64,000 nt of DNA from Marsupella aquatica (GCA_973895155.1 OZ316892.1:17794001-17858000); one strand, 5' to 3'; positions 23,513 to 34,575 are shown, counted from the stretch's first letter. The notes: a model not told the origin generated them from the sequence alone. Numbers and translations are program-made.

Positions 23513-26500
23513 AGCCGGGGGTATGCCCTGTGCACGTCATCTAGGAGAGCAGATGATGTGTGGATTCTTGATTGTGCTTGCTCTTTTCATATTTGTTACA
23601 TTCGTGAGTTTTTCAGTTCTTACTCTATTTCAAACGGTTCAGTTCTGATGGGAAATGATCACTCCTGTCAAATTGAGGGAATTGGGTTTGTGAAGATTCA
23701 AATGTTTGATGGCGCTGTGCGCACAGTGTCCGGAGTCAGGTATGTACCTGGCATGCGTAAGAATCTGATTTCACTCGGTGTGTTGGATTCAAATGGTCAT
23801 CAATGGAGCGTTATTGATGGTGAACTTCAAGTCAGGTCGGGAGAGATAGTGATTTTGAAGGGGAGTAGACAAAAGAATTTGTATGTGTTACAGGGCAATA
23901 CTGTATGTGGAGAGGCCAATGTAACCAAGTCTCACGAGGAGATGACTCAACTGTGGCATTCACGGCTAGGCCACATGAGTGAGAAGGGTTTGGCTATCTT
24001 ACGGAAGAATGGACTCATTTCTGATTTGCAATCTTGTAAATTAGAGTTTTGTGAGCATTGCATTCTTGGAAAGCAGCATCGTCGTGCTTTTGGTGTTGGA
24101 ACTCAACGTTCCAAAGCGGTTCTTGAGTACATACATAGTGACGTGTGGGGTCCATCCCCGACTCCCTCACACTCTGGAAAGTTGTACTATGTATCATTTA
24201 TTGATGATTACTCAAGATTTGTGTGGATTTATTTCATGACGCATAAGTCTGATGTCTTGTCCATTTTTAAGAAGTGGAAGGCCCAGGTGGAGAATCAGAC
24301 TGGAAACACGATCAAGTGTTTGGATACAAGGGTGAAGAGTCTGAGGTCAGACAACGGCGGGGAGTACACTTCAATGGAATTTGAAGAGTACTGTTCAGAA
24401 CAGGGGATAACTCGCCATCTCACCACAGTTTATACTCCGCAGCAGAATGGTGTCGCTGAGAGGCTCAATCGGACACTGTTGGAGCGGTCACGGAGTATGT
24501 TGAGCCAATCAGGTTTACCACAAGAATTTTGGGCAGAAGCTATCAATACCGCAGCTTATTTGGTAAATCTTTCTCCTTCTAGTGCTATCAATTTCAAAAC
24601 GCCGTTTGAGATGCGCTATAAGCGGCAAACAGACTATCATGGCTTGGTAATTTTTGGAAGTGATGCATATGCTCTCACACCAAAGCAGAATAGGACCAAG
24701 TTGGATCCTACCTCCAGGAAATGTGTTTTTCTTGGGTACCAGAGTGGTGTGAAAGCCTATAGGCTATGGGATCCTATTGCCTGTAAGCTCGTTGTCAGTA
24801 GGGATGTTTCCTTCAATGAATCCAGATTATTGAAGGAGGGGGAGAATACTCAGGTCTCCCGTACTGACAAAAGAAAATCTCCTATCCCGGATCTCGTTGA
24901 GGGGGAGATTGGTTATGAGGTGCATGACCGGAGAGAAGGAGTTGCTCCAATTATGGAGCTGGTTCCTGTGCCAGAGGAACCAGAGGAGTTTGTTGATGCT
25001 GGTGAGCAGCAAGTGGATGCTGTTGAGCTTCAAATTGTACCAGCACACGCAGATCAACCGGAGTCATCGGCTAGAAGAACATCTGGTCGCACTGTACGCG
25101 CTCCATCAAGGTATGGACAGTGGGTTGATTCATCTCAACTGCAAGAGGATGATTTTACAGCTGATGATGAGGGTGATGCGTTAATTTTGGAAGAAGGAGA
25201 ACCTTCTTCATTTCATGAGGCAAGTGCTTCAAAGGAGAAGCAAAAGTGGACTGTAGCAATGCAAACAGAGATGCAGTCACTAAAGGACAACAAAACTTGG
25301 GAGCTTGTTAAGCTGCCTAAGGGTCAGCAAGTGGTGGACAGCAAGTGGATTTACAAGCTGAAGGATAATTCCATAGGAGGTGGATCGAAGGTCTACAAGG
25401 CTAGATTGGTAGCAAAGGGATTCACACAAGAGAAAGGTGTGGATTACAATGAGGTCTTCTCACCAGTTGCTAAGTACTCTACAATACGACTATTGTGTGT
25501 ACTTGTTGTAATGTTTGGTCTGCTCCTAGATCAGATGGATGTTGTCACAGCTTTCCTCTATGGCACATTGGAAGAGGTGATCTTCATGAGACAACCGCTA
25601 GGTTTTGTGAAGAGAGGACAGGAGGAATTGGTTTGCAGATTGCTGAAATCCTTGTATGGGTTGAAGCAGTCACCAAGACAGTGGAACAAGCGGTTTGACG
25701 ATTGGATTCGGTCACAAGGTTTTCACAGAAGTGTATTTGACCCTTGTGTGTATTTGAAACCGGTGAAGAATGTTGTCTTTGGGTTCATTGTTTTAGTACT
25801 TTATGTGGATGACATGCTAATTGCAGCCAAGGATAGGTCTGAGATTGTTAAGCTCAAGGCACTGCTTAGTGCAGAGTTTAAGATGAAGGACTTAGGGCCA
25901 GCTAAGAGGATTTTGGGTATGGAGATCACTAGGGACTTGGAGGCTGGCAAGCTATGGTTGACGCAGAGCAGTTATGCGAGGAAGGTAATTGCAAGGTTCA
26001 ACATGGAGAATAGCAAGCCAGTAAGTACCCCGTTGGCTCCACACTTCAAGTTATCATCAGCGTTCTGTCCTACGGATGACACAGAGAAGGGGTTGATGTC
26101 AAAGGTTCCATATGACAAGGCAGTGGGGAGTCTCATGTATTTGATGACTTGCACTAGACCTGATCTTGCCATGGCTATGGGCAAGGTGAGCAGGTACATG
26201 TCGAATCCAGGGAAGGTACACTGGGAAGCAGTGAAGTGGATTATCAGGTACTTGAAGGGTACCGTGGATCATGGTCTTTTATTTGATGCGAATGCAAAGA
26301 ATGCTAGATCATTGATTGGCTATGTAGATTCTGACTATGGACAAGATTTGGACCGAAGGAGATCAACAACAGGATACGTGTTCACACTTGGCGGTGGATG
26401 CATAAGTTGGAGGTCTACTTTGCAGAAGTGTATTGCTCAGTCTACTACAGAAGCGGAGTATGTTGCAGCTGCGGAAGCAGCAAAGGAAGCGATTTGGTTG

Positions 26501-26785
26501 GATAGACTTATCACTGAAATGGGATTGCCACAGGGGAATGTGAAGCTCCATTGTGATAGTCAAAGTGCGCTCCACCTTGCTGTGAACCAGGTGATGGACA
26601 GCAGAGTGAAGCACATTGACGTCAGGTACCATTTTATCAGGCAGGCTGTGTCTGATAAATTGTTTGAGCTAGTCAAGATTGATGGTAAACTCAACCCGGC
26701 TGACGCATTTACCAAAGTGATTCCTTTGGAGAGTTTCTCTAGACACCATGACGTATTGCAGGTTTTGCAATTGCATCACAAGTAG
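23513..26785 (+). CDS. pol: Copia pol: protease, integrase, RT, RNase H
   Basis: Continues in gag's frame after the UGA and stays open for 1090 codons; the first codons have no ATG, so it is presumably expressed with gag. Protease region: 'WILDCACSFHIC', where the usual D-S/T-G/A has Cys after the Asp. Integrase: zinc motif H-x-H...C-x2-C ('LWHSRLGHMSEKG', 'CEHCILGK'), then D, D, E ('HSDVWGP', 'LRSDNGGEY', 'QNGVAERLNRTLLERS'). Reverse transcriptase: 'DVVTAFLYG' and the catalytic 'LYVDDML'. RNase H: 'GYVDSDYGQDLDRRRS', 'TTEAEYVA', 'LHCDSQSAL'. Domain order is diagnostic of copia. Apart from the upstream UGA and the protease residue, no damage is seen. Confidence 0.95.
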   Translation, partial: SRGYALCTSSRRADDVWILDCACSFHICYIREFFSSYSISNGSVLMGNDHSCQIEGIGFVKIQMFDGAVRTVSGVRYVPGMRKNLISLGVLDSNGHQWSVIDGELQVRSGEIVILKGSRQKNLYVLQGNTVCGEANVTKSHEEMTQLWHSRLGHMSEKGLAILRKNGLISDLQSCKLEFCEHCILGKQHRRAFGVGTQRSKAVLEYIHSDVWGPSPTPSHSGKLYYVSFIDDYSRFVWIYFMTHKSDVLSIFKKWKAQVENQTGNTIKCLDTRVKSLRSDNGGEYTSMEFEEYCSEQGITRHLTTVYTPQQNGVAERLNRTLLERSRSMLSQSGLPQEFWAEAINTAAYLVNLSPSSAINFKTPFEMRYKRQTDYHGLVIFGSDAYALTPKQNRTKLDPTSRKCVFLGYQSGVKAYRLWDPIACKLVVSRDVSFNESRLLKEGENTQVSRTDKRKSPIPDLVEGEIGYEVHDRREGVAPIMELVPVPEEPEEFVDAGEQQVDAVELQIVPAHADQPESSARRTSGRTVRAPSRYGQWVDSSQLQEDDFTADDEGDALILEEGEPSSFHEASASKEKQKWTVAMQTEMQSLKDNKTWELVKLPKGQQVVDSKWIYKLKDNSIGGGSKVYKARLVAKGFTQEKGVDYNEVFSPVAKYSTIRLLCVLVVMFGLLLDQMDVVTAFLYGTLEEVIFMRQPLGFVKRGQEELVCRLLKSLYGLKQSPRQWNKRFDDWIRSQGFHRSVFDPCVYLKPVKNVVFGFIVLVLYVDDMLIAAKDRSEIVKLKALLSAEFKMKDLGPAKRILGMEITRDLEAGKLWLTQSSYARKVIARFNMENSKPVSTPLAPHFKLSSAFCPTDDTEKGLMSKVPYDKAVGSLMYLMTCTRPDLAMAMGKVSRYMSNPGKVHWEAVKWIIRYLKGTVDHGLLFDANAKNARSLIGYVDSDYGQDLDRRRSTTGYVFTLGGGCISWRSTLQKCIAQSTTEAEYVAAAEAAKEAIWLDRLITEMGLPQGNVKLHCDSQSALHLAVNQVMDSRVKHIDVRYHFIRQAVSDKLFELVKIDGKLNPADAFTKVIPLESFSRHHDVLQVLQLHHK

Positions 26786-26962
26786 AGTTTTCTTAAACAT
26801 TCATTGTAATTACTGATATATGCTCTTCCTCATTCCTATGTATTAGGCTACGGCTTAGTTCTGGTTTGCTCTAGTTAGAGAGGGAAACCGGTTTGGTTTC
26901 TGTCCAGAACTTCCCGCTGAGGGATCATATACATTGGCAGTATTACTCTCCCCTAGACCAGA

Positions 26963-26976
26963 GTCAAGGGGAAGAT
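26963..26976 (+). promoter_or_regulatory. Polypurine tract
   Basis: Purine-rich 'gtcaaggggaagat' directly before the 3' LTR start at 26977, the usual plus-strand primer position. Confidence 0.75.
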
Positions 26977-27469
26977 TGTTGGGTATTTACTCTTACGTCT
27001 AGGTTAGGTATGACGTGGTTGGTACAACAACGTGGGTTGGTACAACTACGTGGTTAGGTACAACTACGTGATTAGGTACAACTATGTGGTTAGGTACAAC
27101 TACGTGATTAGGTACAACTATGTGGTTAGGTACAACTACGTGATTAGGTACAACTATGTGGTTAGGTACAACTATGTGGTTAGGTACAACTATGTGGTTA
27201 GGTACAACTAAGTTGCACACTATATCATAAGAGGCATGTGTGCTTGGAGAGGTAGAACCAAGGCTCATTGTTATGGAGCCACTTGAGAGATAGGGAGAGC
27301 TTACACTGTGGAGACTCGGTATAGCCGACGGGCTTAGAGTTCAGTAAAGCTCTCTTGTGTGTTCCCGTGGACGTAGCCTCAAGGAGGTGAACCACGTATC
27401 TCTTGTGTCGACTATTGTGCGTTGGATGGTTCATGGGCTTGCCGTTGCGATCGTCGTCTATGCTCAACA
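26977..27469 (+). repeat. 3' LTR of the copia element
   Basis: Same length (493) and same internal 18-base array as the 5' LTR, one base difference noticed near the 3' end, followed by the target duplication CTGTG. Confidence 0.95.
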
Positions 27470-27639
27470 CTGTGGACCAATCAGACACTGCCATGGGCAG
27501 GATATACGGGTTACTTGGACTCATGCACTATTTGGGGGGCGGTATAATAATAAGGGTCAGTTTGGGGTCAGGTTGGTTTGGGGCAGGTTTATATAAACGC
27601 TCAGTTTGTGGGTTAGCCTAGTAAAAACCTTTTCATAGA

Positions 27640-29377
27640 AAACAATTTTGAGATAGTAAAAGTTTCCATAAAATAATTATCAGCTCATGCAACTTTGGTG
27701 AATGTGCTACTATACCAAAAATATAGTTATTACCTTTTACTACTAGTAATGCCCTTTGTGATTTCCTCTTACAAATTATTTTGTGATTTATAGAGAAGAA
27801 TACACAATCTACGCAAACCAGATTTGAATCTAAATATTATCAAACTTGTCCTCCACGTTCATTAAAATAGCTGGACCCAACTATAACAAATCTGTGCATT
27901 AAAATGAACATGAAGCTAATAGCAAGCCCAAATAAACCTAAAAATCTTTCAGACTTTATGTGTGTTGACACTAGAGAGCATTGTGGGCAAAAATAGCCCC
28001 TCAAAAGTCGAGCTCCTGTTACCAGAGCTATACTATATCCATAAAGTAATGACCATCTCGTGCTTTGGTGAACGTGGTTCTACAGCATCCTTTCCATAAA
28101 GGAGGATCATCTCATGCAACTATAATGAACAGTGCTGCTATAGCAAGAATGACATCCTACAGAAGGGATATCAATAAATGATTAAGCTCGAAACACTTCC
28201 TAGAATCTCCATTGTCCAAGCTCAAAAGACTTTAAAACAACTCACCATTGTCGAATTATGATGACCTAAAATAGATTCATAGTTTTCAAGCCTAAATGAC
28301 AACCCTTTCTAAACCTATGACAGACGATCACAAAAATATTCTTCCCATGACCGAAGTTGTCGATCCTGAATTGCACTCATCGATCTCTGAGAGTCTCTCG
28401 TCAGTTATGACAGGTTTGATAATTTTATGTGCTTCAAATGACTGGCTCAGCTTTGACTTAATATACTACATCAAACCCCTTAAACCTCTCATTCAAGATA
28501 GCAAAAAGTAAGAAGGGAAAAGAAGCGAGACAAGCTTACCGCACTGACATGTTCTGCTCCAACAACCACCTATTAGAGAGCCTCAGGGAAAAACAATTTC
28601 ATGACCTTAAAATCTAGATTGCTATCCATAGCCAGAATATCAGCAGCAGAACGTCATGTGATGGTGGGAACGAAGTCGTGTGCCCACGTTTTAACAAGGA
28701 ACTGCGCAAGAATCCAAAGCAGTGAAGCGACACAAAATTTATCGATGTGGTAAAAAATTGCATTCTGTGATCTGTGTCTCAACAAGAACCTACACGTTGT
28801 TGTGATCCATAGTTAATACACGGTGCATTTTTGGTGTACCCAGAAAAGATTCGTGTCACGTCTAATACGCCAAGTGAGAGAAAAACCAATGAAATCTCTC
28901 GTCTGACTATCGAACGAATCATAATCCAAGAACTCTGTCTTATTGACATGGTAATGAAGAACATCATCTCTTCAATGGTCCGAAGCTTCGGTATGGAAGG
29001 CTCGTCTAAAAGAATTCGATATGACGAATCAATGTTTAGATCCGGATGGCAATAATCGTTGGATTTAGCTCCAACGATGATATGTACACAGAAAATTCCA
29101 AAATTACAAAGTTTCCACGACTCTGTCTATATAATGAGAGGCAATGCAGCACAGCCTGGAAAACAGGTTCCATCAATGCGTAGGGAACATTCATGCAGTT
29201 CAGTCCACAACTGCAACAGAAAGCGTCCTGAACAATGCCCGGCCGAGATTGGCCATGGAGTATCTTCTATTCACAACGCCGAGCTTCTCATGAATAGGAG
29301 GTGTGGAACTTCAGCTTAGCAGCACCCCAAAAAGGAGAACGGATAGTAGGAGATTTTCTCCAGGAATAAACAGCAGT
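27640..29377. other. Intergenic, degenerate dispersed repeats
   Basis: No gene recognised. A segment of the type 'ccataaa...ctcatgcaact...gaacgtg...ctatagc' recurs, badly diverged, near 27668, 28039 and 28095. Open frames (28296-28511, 28831-29055, 29059-29319) are motif-free. The last part probably holds the 3' UTR of the stress protein gene. Confidence 0.35.
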
Positions 29378-30718
29378 TTATATAGGAGAAGCTGGCACCT
29401 TCACGACCGTTACAGGGCAAGGAGCATTGTTGACTACGTAATTGCTCACACTGCCCAAAAACACCCTGTGACACAACAAGAAATCAGGGAGTATCAGTTA
29501 AAACCTGAGTCGGTGGCATGTAAGAGCGAAGAATATTAAGCTCTAACAACACCGAGAATTGGGTACTGTCAAACAAGTTCTTATCCATGATGAACACAAA
29601 CCGTCTACTGCACATTCTTCAACCCAAAGATCACTAAGTTAAGCATCACGGTGAATCGAACCAACAGGAGTAAGGCGAACGAAAGCGTACTTTTTAAGGC
29701 CACCCAGACCTCGACTTCCCATAACCAAAGCATCCAATGGGACCTCCACAATGGCATCGACTAATTTTTCTCGTGCATCTCCATAATAAACTTTTCCAAA
29801 AACTGTCACCTAAAGAAGAAGAAAATTCATATATTAGTGACCTTTCCTGCACAGATGAAGGATAAATGACGGTGATGTAGGCCACGTACGAAACGGTTGC
29901 TCTTCGGAAAACTAGAAATCTCTGCCAGTAAAATACATAATGTATTGTTGATTGATAGTCAAAAGTCCTTCATGCTGAATGTATCAATTACCTCTAACCA
30001 AGAAGTTGAAGTGTGAGACAAGGAGCAGTGGAATTCTACAGTCTATGAACATTGAAATCAGTGAAGGAATTTCGTCAACTGGATCGGGGAAAGCAAAGCA
30101 AATGAGGTACCGCTTTTGAAGCCAGAAATTTCTGAACACACTCGACAACTGCTGGGCTGACTGTTACGCCGTAGCGTTTCATCACACTTCCGTCACAAAA
30201 GTCGTGGAAGGGTATCAAAGCTGTGGAACCCACAAACGGTTAGACAACAAATCGCGGGGTTGTCTAATCCTTCCCAAACAACACGCTACTCTTTTCACAT
30301 GTTGCATGCATATAGTTCGCCACGAAAATATTTTTAGCATACTCGGCAAATCCCATCTTGACCCCCTCTCAAAGCTACCAGAGCCCTCTGTTATCTTTCA
30401 ACTATTCCTTCAAAAAGAAAGATAAAGCAGACGAAAAGAAGTGGACAAAATTTATCTAATTATACTGACTTCACCCATGACCAATCCTAACATGCTCTTA
30501 CTACTCTTCCTCAACGACCACCCAGAGGGTCAAGAAAACTCACGTGAACCATGACCAGCCCACAGATTTTCGATGCTCTCTACCTCGTCGGTTTTCTTTA
30601 CGACCACCAGGAGAATCAGAGTATCACCATCCCTCAGAATGTTATCAAGACCCCACTGGAGAGCGTAGTTGCTGCTTGGCGAGAAGTCCAGGGCCAATCC
30701 AAGCTGCCTAGTAGCCAT
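29378..30718 (-). CDS. Universal stress protein (USP) family, 4 exons, 163 aa
   Basis: Small nucleotide-binding alpha/beta protein of the UspA fold; plant members respond to stress, but the exact role here is unknown. Exons: 30718-30544, 30220-30111, 29809-29691, 29465-29378; phases close exactly. Seen: N-terminal strand 'GLALDFSPSSNYALQWG' (residues about 6-22) with the conserved early Asp, a hydrophobic strand 'DTLILLVVV', 'VYYGDAREKLVDAI', and the ATP-binding motif G-2x-G-9x-G-S (Gly126, Gly129, Gly139, Ser140). It ends with 'NNAPCPVTVVK' typical of the family. The start is the ATG directly before the first strand; a longer upstream open frame exists but is unlike the family. Single-domain, usual length, no damage seen. 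Confidence 0.93.
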
Positions 30719-30897
30719 TTTCGTCAAATCCCTTTGAGCAGTGACTAGACGAACCGCGCAGTTCAAGAGATGGACGTCGATGTGTACGCGAATAGGGTCA
30801 GCAGCCTGCACATGAAAAAAGTGGTGCATTAGACAAAACTCGCTTCACCCGCATAGCAAACCGCAAAAATGGCGATTAGCACAGACTCGGACAGTGA

Positions 30898-31105
30898 ATC
30901 CCCTGTAAGAATGAATCGGCACGAATCCTACCTCGAATGAAAATATTTACTCAAGCAACTGTAACAAGAATCCCCTGTAAGCATGACTCGGCCCGAACCC
31001 TTCTCGACTAAAAGAGATTACTCAAGCAACTGGCACAGGTATACCCTGTACGATGAATCAGCACGCATCCATCGCGACTAAAAGTACTTACTCAAGCATC
31101 TAGAG
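30898..31105. repeat. Three tandem units of about 66 bases upstream of the USP gene
   Basis: Blocks 'ccctgta...cg(a)atgaatc(g)gcacg', 'ctcga(a/c)tgaaa' and 'tactcaagca' recur three times in order. They lie 180-390 bases upstream of the USP start codon, so in its promoter, 5' UTR or a 5' intron. Confidence 0.7.
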
Positions 31106-32960
31106 CTTCACGAGAAAGAAGAGACATCCACAGTTTCGAGAAAGGAAGTGAGAGGAACGACGCTATTTCAGAATCTCTGTCTCTCGTTAAGAGATGGACG
31201 AGCAAAGGACAGGCTAATACCTACCGCAATGGACAAGACTCCCCAAGGACTTGACAAGTGTTTCCAATATTGCAAGTGGCATATTGACAAAGCACGAGGA
31301 TCGGAACAGCAAGCGCTCTGATGATGAAGGCCAAAGGAGAACTCCCTCAGAGCCAGCCAGCGTGCGCAAGCAGACAAGTCGGAGGCCGTCCTTTTACGGT
31401 GATCCACCGGACAAGTCGTCTGATGTCAGCAAAAGAAAACCTACCCGGTTCTAAGGGAATCCAAGGAGCCAGTAGAATGGACTCCGCTCCGAAGATGTCA
31501 GCAAGTCACAAAAGGATTTCGATCCTCAACGAAAACTCTGCGAAACATTGTCAATAAAATCGACCGATGGAAGAGAGGAGGACAACGACGAGGAACTCAC
31601 CAAAAGCCGGCAATCTTGTAAAAGCTCGTGTGAGACACTCTTTCCTGTCACTCGTCAGATTGAAATAACGTCAAATGGTTACACCCTGTGGAGGAAAGGA
31701 AATACCGCAGTCGCGAGGCACTGCTATGATTCTGGCCGTATGGTATCAACGAATGTCTACAATCGCTCAATTTCTGGAGGCAAGCACAATTTCTGGAGGC
31801 AAAGAGGAGGCACAAGATAAACTACTGCCACAACTCTAGAATCCAGATGTGAATACGCGTAGTTAGCAATGGCCAGTGGATTGAACGGTACGGAAACACC
31901 CCAATAGGTAAGAAAATAGTACTGGGCAATTCGCATTGGAAGAAGAGGAGCAAGCCTTCGAAGACTGATAACCGGCCAGTCAGCGGAAGGGTAGACCCGG
32001 AACTCGCAAAGATTACGGCAACGGCAACCTCAAGGGGATAGGCCGGAATCCCTCTTCGGGAAACAACCCTCGGAACCAGTCTGGCCCGAAGTATTCATCA
32101 GACACGCAGAAAGGCCGCGGGACCCATTCGGCTGATCTCTGTTTTTCGTTATCTCCGCGTACTGGGGTTCTCTTTCCGTGTCAATGAAGGGAGGGGTCGT
32201 CAAACTGTTCTTCGTAATCTCGGGGTCCCACCTATCAGATTCTCGGTCCTAGCTGGCTAGATATAGATAGGCTGCCAAAGGGCAGTACCGTAGCAGCAGC
32301 TCGGCCTAGCCTAAATTAATTTCGTGCTTGTTCCAATCAATCCACCAGTAATCTCTCAGGTTTCCTAAAATGTCCAGAAATTACTCGGCCACGTCTCAAT
32401 CTTCAGCCGTAAGGAAATGTAAGTCCCTACTGTAGTCCTTCGACCTTTATTTTTCCACACCACTCGAAAGAGAAATGCAAACGGTTCGAAAATAGTGGAG
32501 TGACGTGCAGAACTCCTCCGCTAACCCCCGTTTCAACAACCATAACACTAACACTTGAGCAGACAATCTAATCTCCGAAATTCTGTCTCTAGAATGTCAG
32601 ACAGAACTGAGGTTATGTATTAATACCATGCACCGCCGATGTGACACTACCGTATTTAATCCCTCGTGATCACTCTATTCGGACAGATCTGTACAGCAAC
32701 TAACCAGTCTGTCTTTCCGTCCTGGGAACCACCTGGAAATCGGACGGGATTTGCTATTTCTCGGACAAGTAATGCAAAATAATCCGCCTTACTAGTGTCA
32801 AGTCGACAAAGTAAAGCTACGCGTGAGACTTATGCAGCGTTGTCCTCTGACCCAGCGATACGGACGCAACTTGTCAACGTACACTAAGCGTAAAAGTGGA
32901 GGAACAGTGAATTTCTATACATTTTAATCGACGCGTAGTGTCGATTTTCAGTATCATATA
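31106..32960. other. Spacer upstream of USP with an eroded plus-strand frame
   Basis: From 31251 to 31820 one plus-strand frame is open except for two close stops (near 31452 and 31470). It reads like charged, serine-rich protein ('KQTSRRPSFYGDPPDK', 'RSEDVSKSQKDFD', 'STDGREEDNDEELTKS'). It may be a dead coding stretch but no family is recognised. 31830-32960 shows nothing gene-like. Confidence 0.3.
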
Positions 32961-32971
32961 ATACAGTGTGC

Positions 32972-33220
32972 CTAGCCTAGTAATGAACCAGTACTTGACA
33001 AGTTTCCGAATTCTTTTTGATCGAGCAAGAAGTCGCAGAGAAGCAGGTGGCCTCCATAATTGTTACCATCGACGGGAACGAAGATGCTACTGGAAACACG
33101 TGTAAGCATAGAGAGCTTCCTGTTGCGGTAGTCATACACTGTATCTGGAGCTTTCTCTCCGGCGGCCTTATCAATCTCGTTGCACGCAATCGCTTTCGCA
33201 CGGTCCCCGTCATCTACAAC
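32972..33220 (-). pseudogene. Open stretch with an EF-Tu-like fragment
   Basis: A minus-strand frame is open for about 83 codons after a weak acceptor. Near its start it reads 'RAKAIACNEIDKAAGEKA', very like the segment of organellar elongation factor Tu that precedes its GTP-binding region ('AKAIAFDEIDKAPEEKA' type). After that the similarity stops; the expected 'RGITI' and 'DCPGHADY' segments are absent. No other EF-Tu exon was found nearby. Most likely a captured or decayed fragment of an EF-Tu gene, or a chance resemblance over 17 residues. Confidence 0.35.
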
Positions 33221-34290
33221 CTACTCAAAGTAAAGTGATTAGTTTAAAAAAACCGGAAATTAAATTCAGTGAATAATCCCTCGCAGGAATGGAGACTCCA
33301 AAAGACCATACGAAATTGAGAAGCAGCACCATTTCTGAGGCAGATCCAACTACAGTCTCAATTCACTGCTCCTTAGTATGATATCCACAAATCGTGCAGA
33401 ATGCTCAATTCTTGATCTCAATTACAAGTTGTCGTCTCTCACCCGAGTGAATGCTGCAGCAAGACAAGTTTCTCGTGGTCCACCTTTCCACTGTGCCTAG
33501 GGAGGACAATGAAGCACGCATGTGGTGTCAGGCAAAAATTCCGTAGAGGATTGAGCGGCGAAAAGTGTGACATGGATGCCTCAAAGTACTCGTCGACAGA
33601 GTCACACTGTCGCTTTTTAATATGGGACTTCCTTTCCACTGCGACCGCACTCACCTCCTGCCTGGGGGCGGAGACACCTTTCGAAACGAGAATTTCAGTC
33701 TGCAAAGAATCGAACTCTCCGGAATGGGACAAGCAATCAATTATCCTGAGTTTCCGGCAGGATCAATCCTTAGAGTTCTGGTTCAGATAACTTGATCACA
33801 CTCTACGCAAGGAGCAACTGTACCATGGACGACTCTCCCCTACGCTCATGCAACTAGAATAATCGAATGCATTTTGCTTCCGGGGAATAGTGTGGAGAAA
33901 GACGCAGTGAGAACTCTGGGGTAGAGCGGAGAGCAGCGGGTATGGCATGTTGGACATGGCGGAACACGATTTTCACGATTTTGACGGTGACCTCTCGATT
34001 TAAAACCATCAACGGAACCGCCTCTGAAAGGGCTGCAAGGTGATTACAATTTGGAATTGGTTTCCGGGAGCTTCGCATATCCGGCAGCCTGTTTTCTTCA
34101 CATCGATACTCGCTATCGCGGTTTCCTTCCGCTTGTCGATGACTCTGTCTGCTCGCCATTCTGCCTGGCTTGTCAGTATCGTTCTCGTCATCCCATCCAT
34201 TGTTCATTTCTGGCAAGCTTTTACGTAGATCTTATCCATTGTACATTGTCTCATTCTCACCATTATACTGCCAATCATCATTTTGTTCAC
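33221..34290. other. Intergenic, unrecognised open frames
   Basis: Minus-strand frames at 33439-33732 and 33854-34216 and overlapping plus-strand frames are open but share no recognised motif. No splice pattern ties them together. Confidence 0.25.
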
Positions 34291-34575
34291 AGCTTTTCCA
34301 CAGACTTCAAATGCTCTGCTTCACCTCTGTCTCACGGAATTCATCGATACACAATCCCTTACGGTGCATAATTATTTGTACCGCGTTCACAACTTTTCCA
34401 GACTTCAAGTGCTCTGCCTCAACACTGTCTCACGGAATTCATCGCACAATCCGTAACAAAGTAACAAATCTCAGGTGTAATTATGGGGACAACTTTTCCA
34501 CAGATTGCAAGTGCTCTGCTTCACCACTGACTCACGGAATTCGTCGACACACAATTCCTTACGGATCTCATGCGC
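34291..34575. repeat. Three diverged tandem units of about 100 bases
   Basis: The blocks 'acttttccacaga(c)ttcaa', 'tgctctgcttcac' and 'tcacggaattcatcg' recur in order near 34293, 34390 and 34488. Each unit is followed by a variant of 'acaatcccttacgg'. Confidence 0.75.

Larger units (their letters stand above)
20829..27469 (+). mobile_element. Nearly intact Ty1/copia LTR retrotransposon
   Basis: Two 493-base LTRs (20829-21321 and 26977-27469), both starting TGTTG and ending CAACA. The 5-base target duplication CTGTG occurs at 20824-20828 and 27470-27474. Also present: a tRNA-Met primer site just inside the 5' LTR, a purine tract just before the 3' LTR, and gag plus pol in the copia order protease, integrase, reverse transcriptase, RNase H. 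The two LTRs differ visibly at one base (gatcgtcatc versus gatcgtcgtc), so insertion is recent. One in-frame UGA separates gag from pol. It sits inside an older foldback element. Confidence 0.97.
20480..27628. mobile_element. Foldback/long-TIR element split by a copia insertion
   Basis: The left arm at about 20480-20618 is the diverged inverted copy of the right arm at about 27473-27628. Matching blocks in order from the tips are ttttattaggttaa / ttttactaggctaa, ccaaactgag / caaactgag, gacccccaagtag / gccccccaaatag, and ctgattggtc in both. The rest is the nested copia element and a loop of about 210 bases, so the original element was about 500 bases. No coding capacity is seen; it is a MITE-like nonautonomous DNA element. 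The superfamily and its own target duplication could not be determined. Confidence 0.7.

Noticed and set aside
23558-23560. Independent start of pol at 23558
   Set aside because: The codon is GTG inside the protease motif context; pol is simply the continuation of the gag frame after the UGA.
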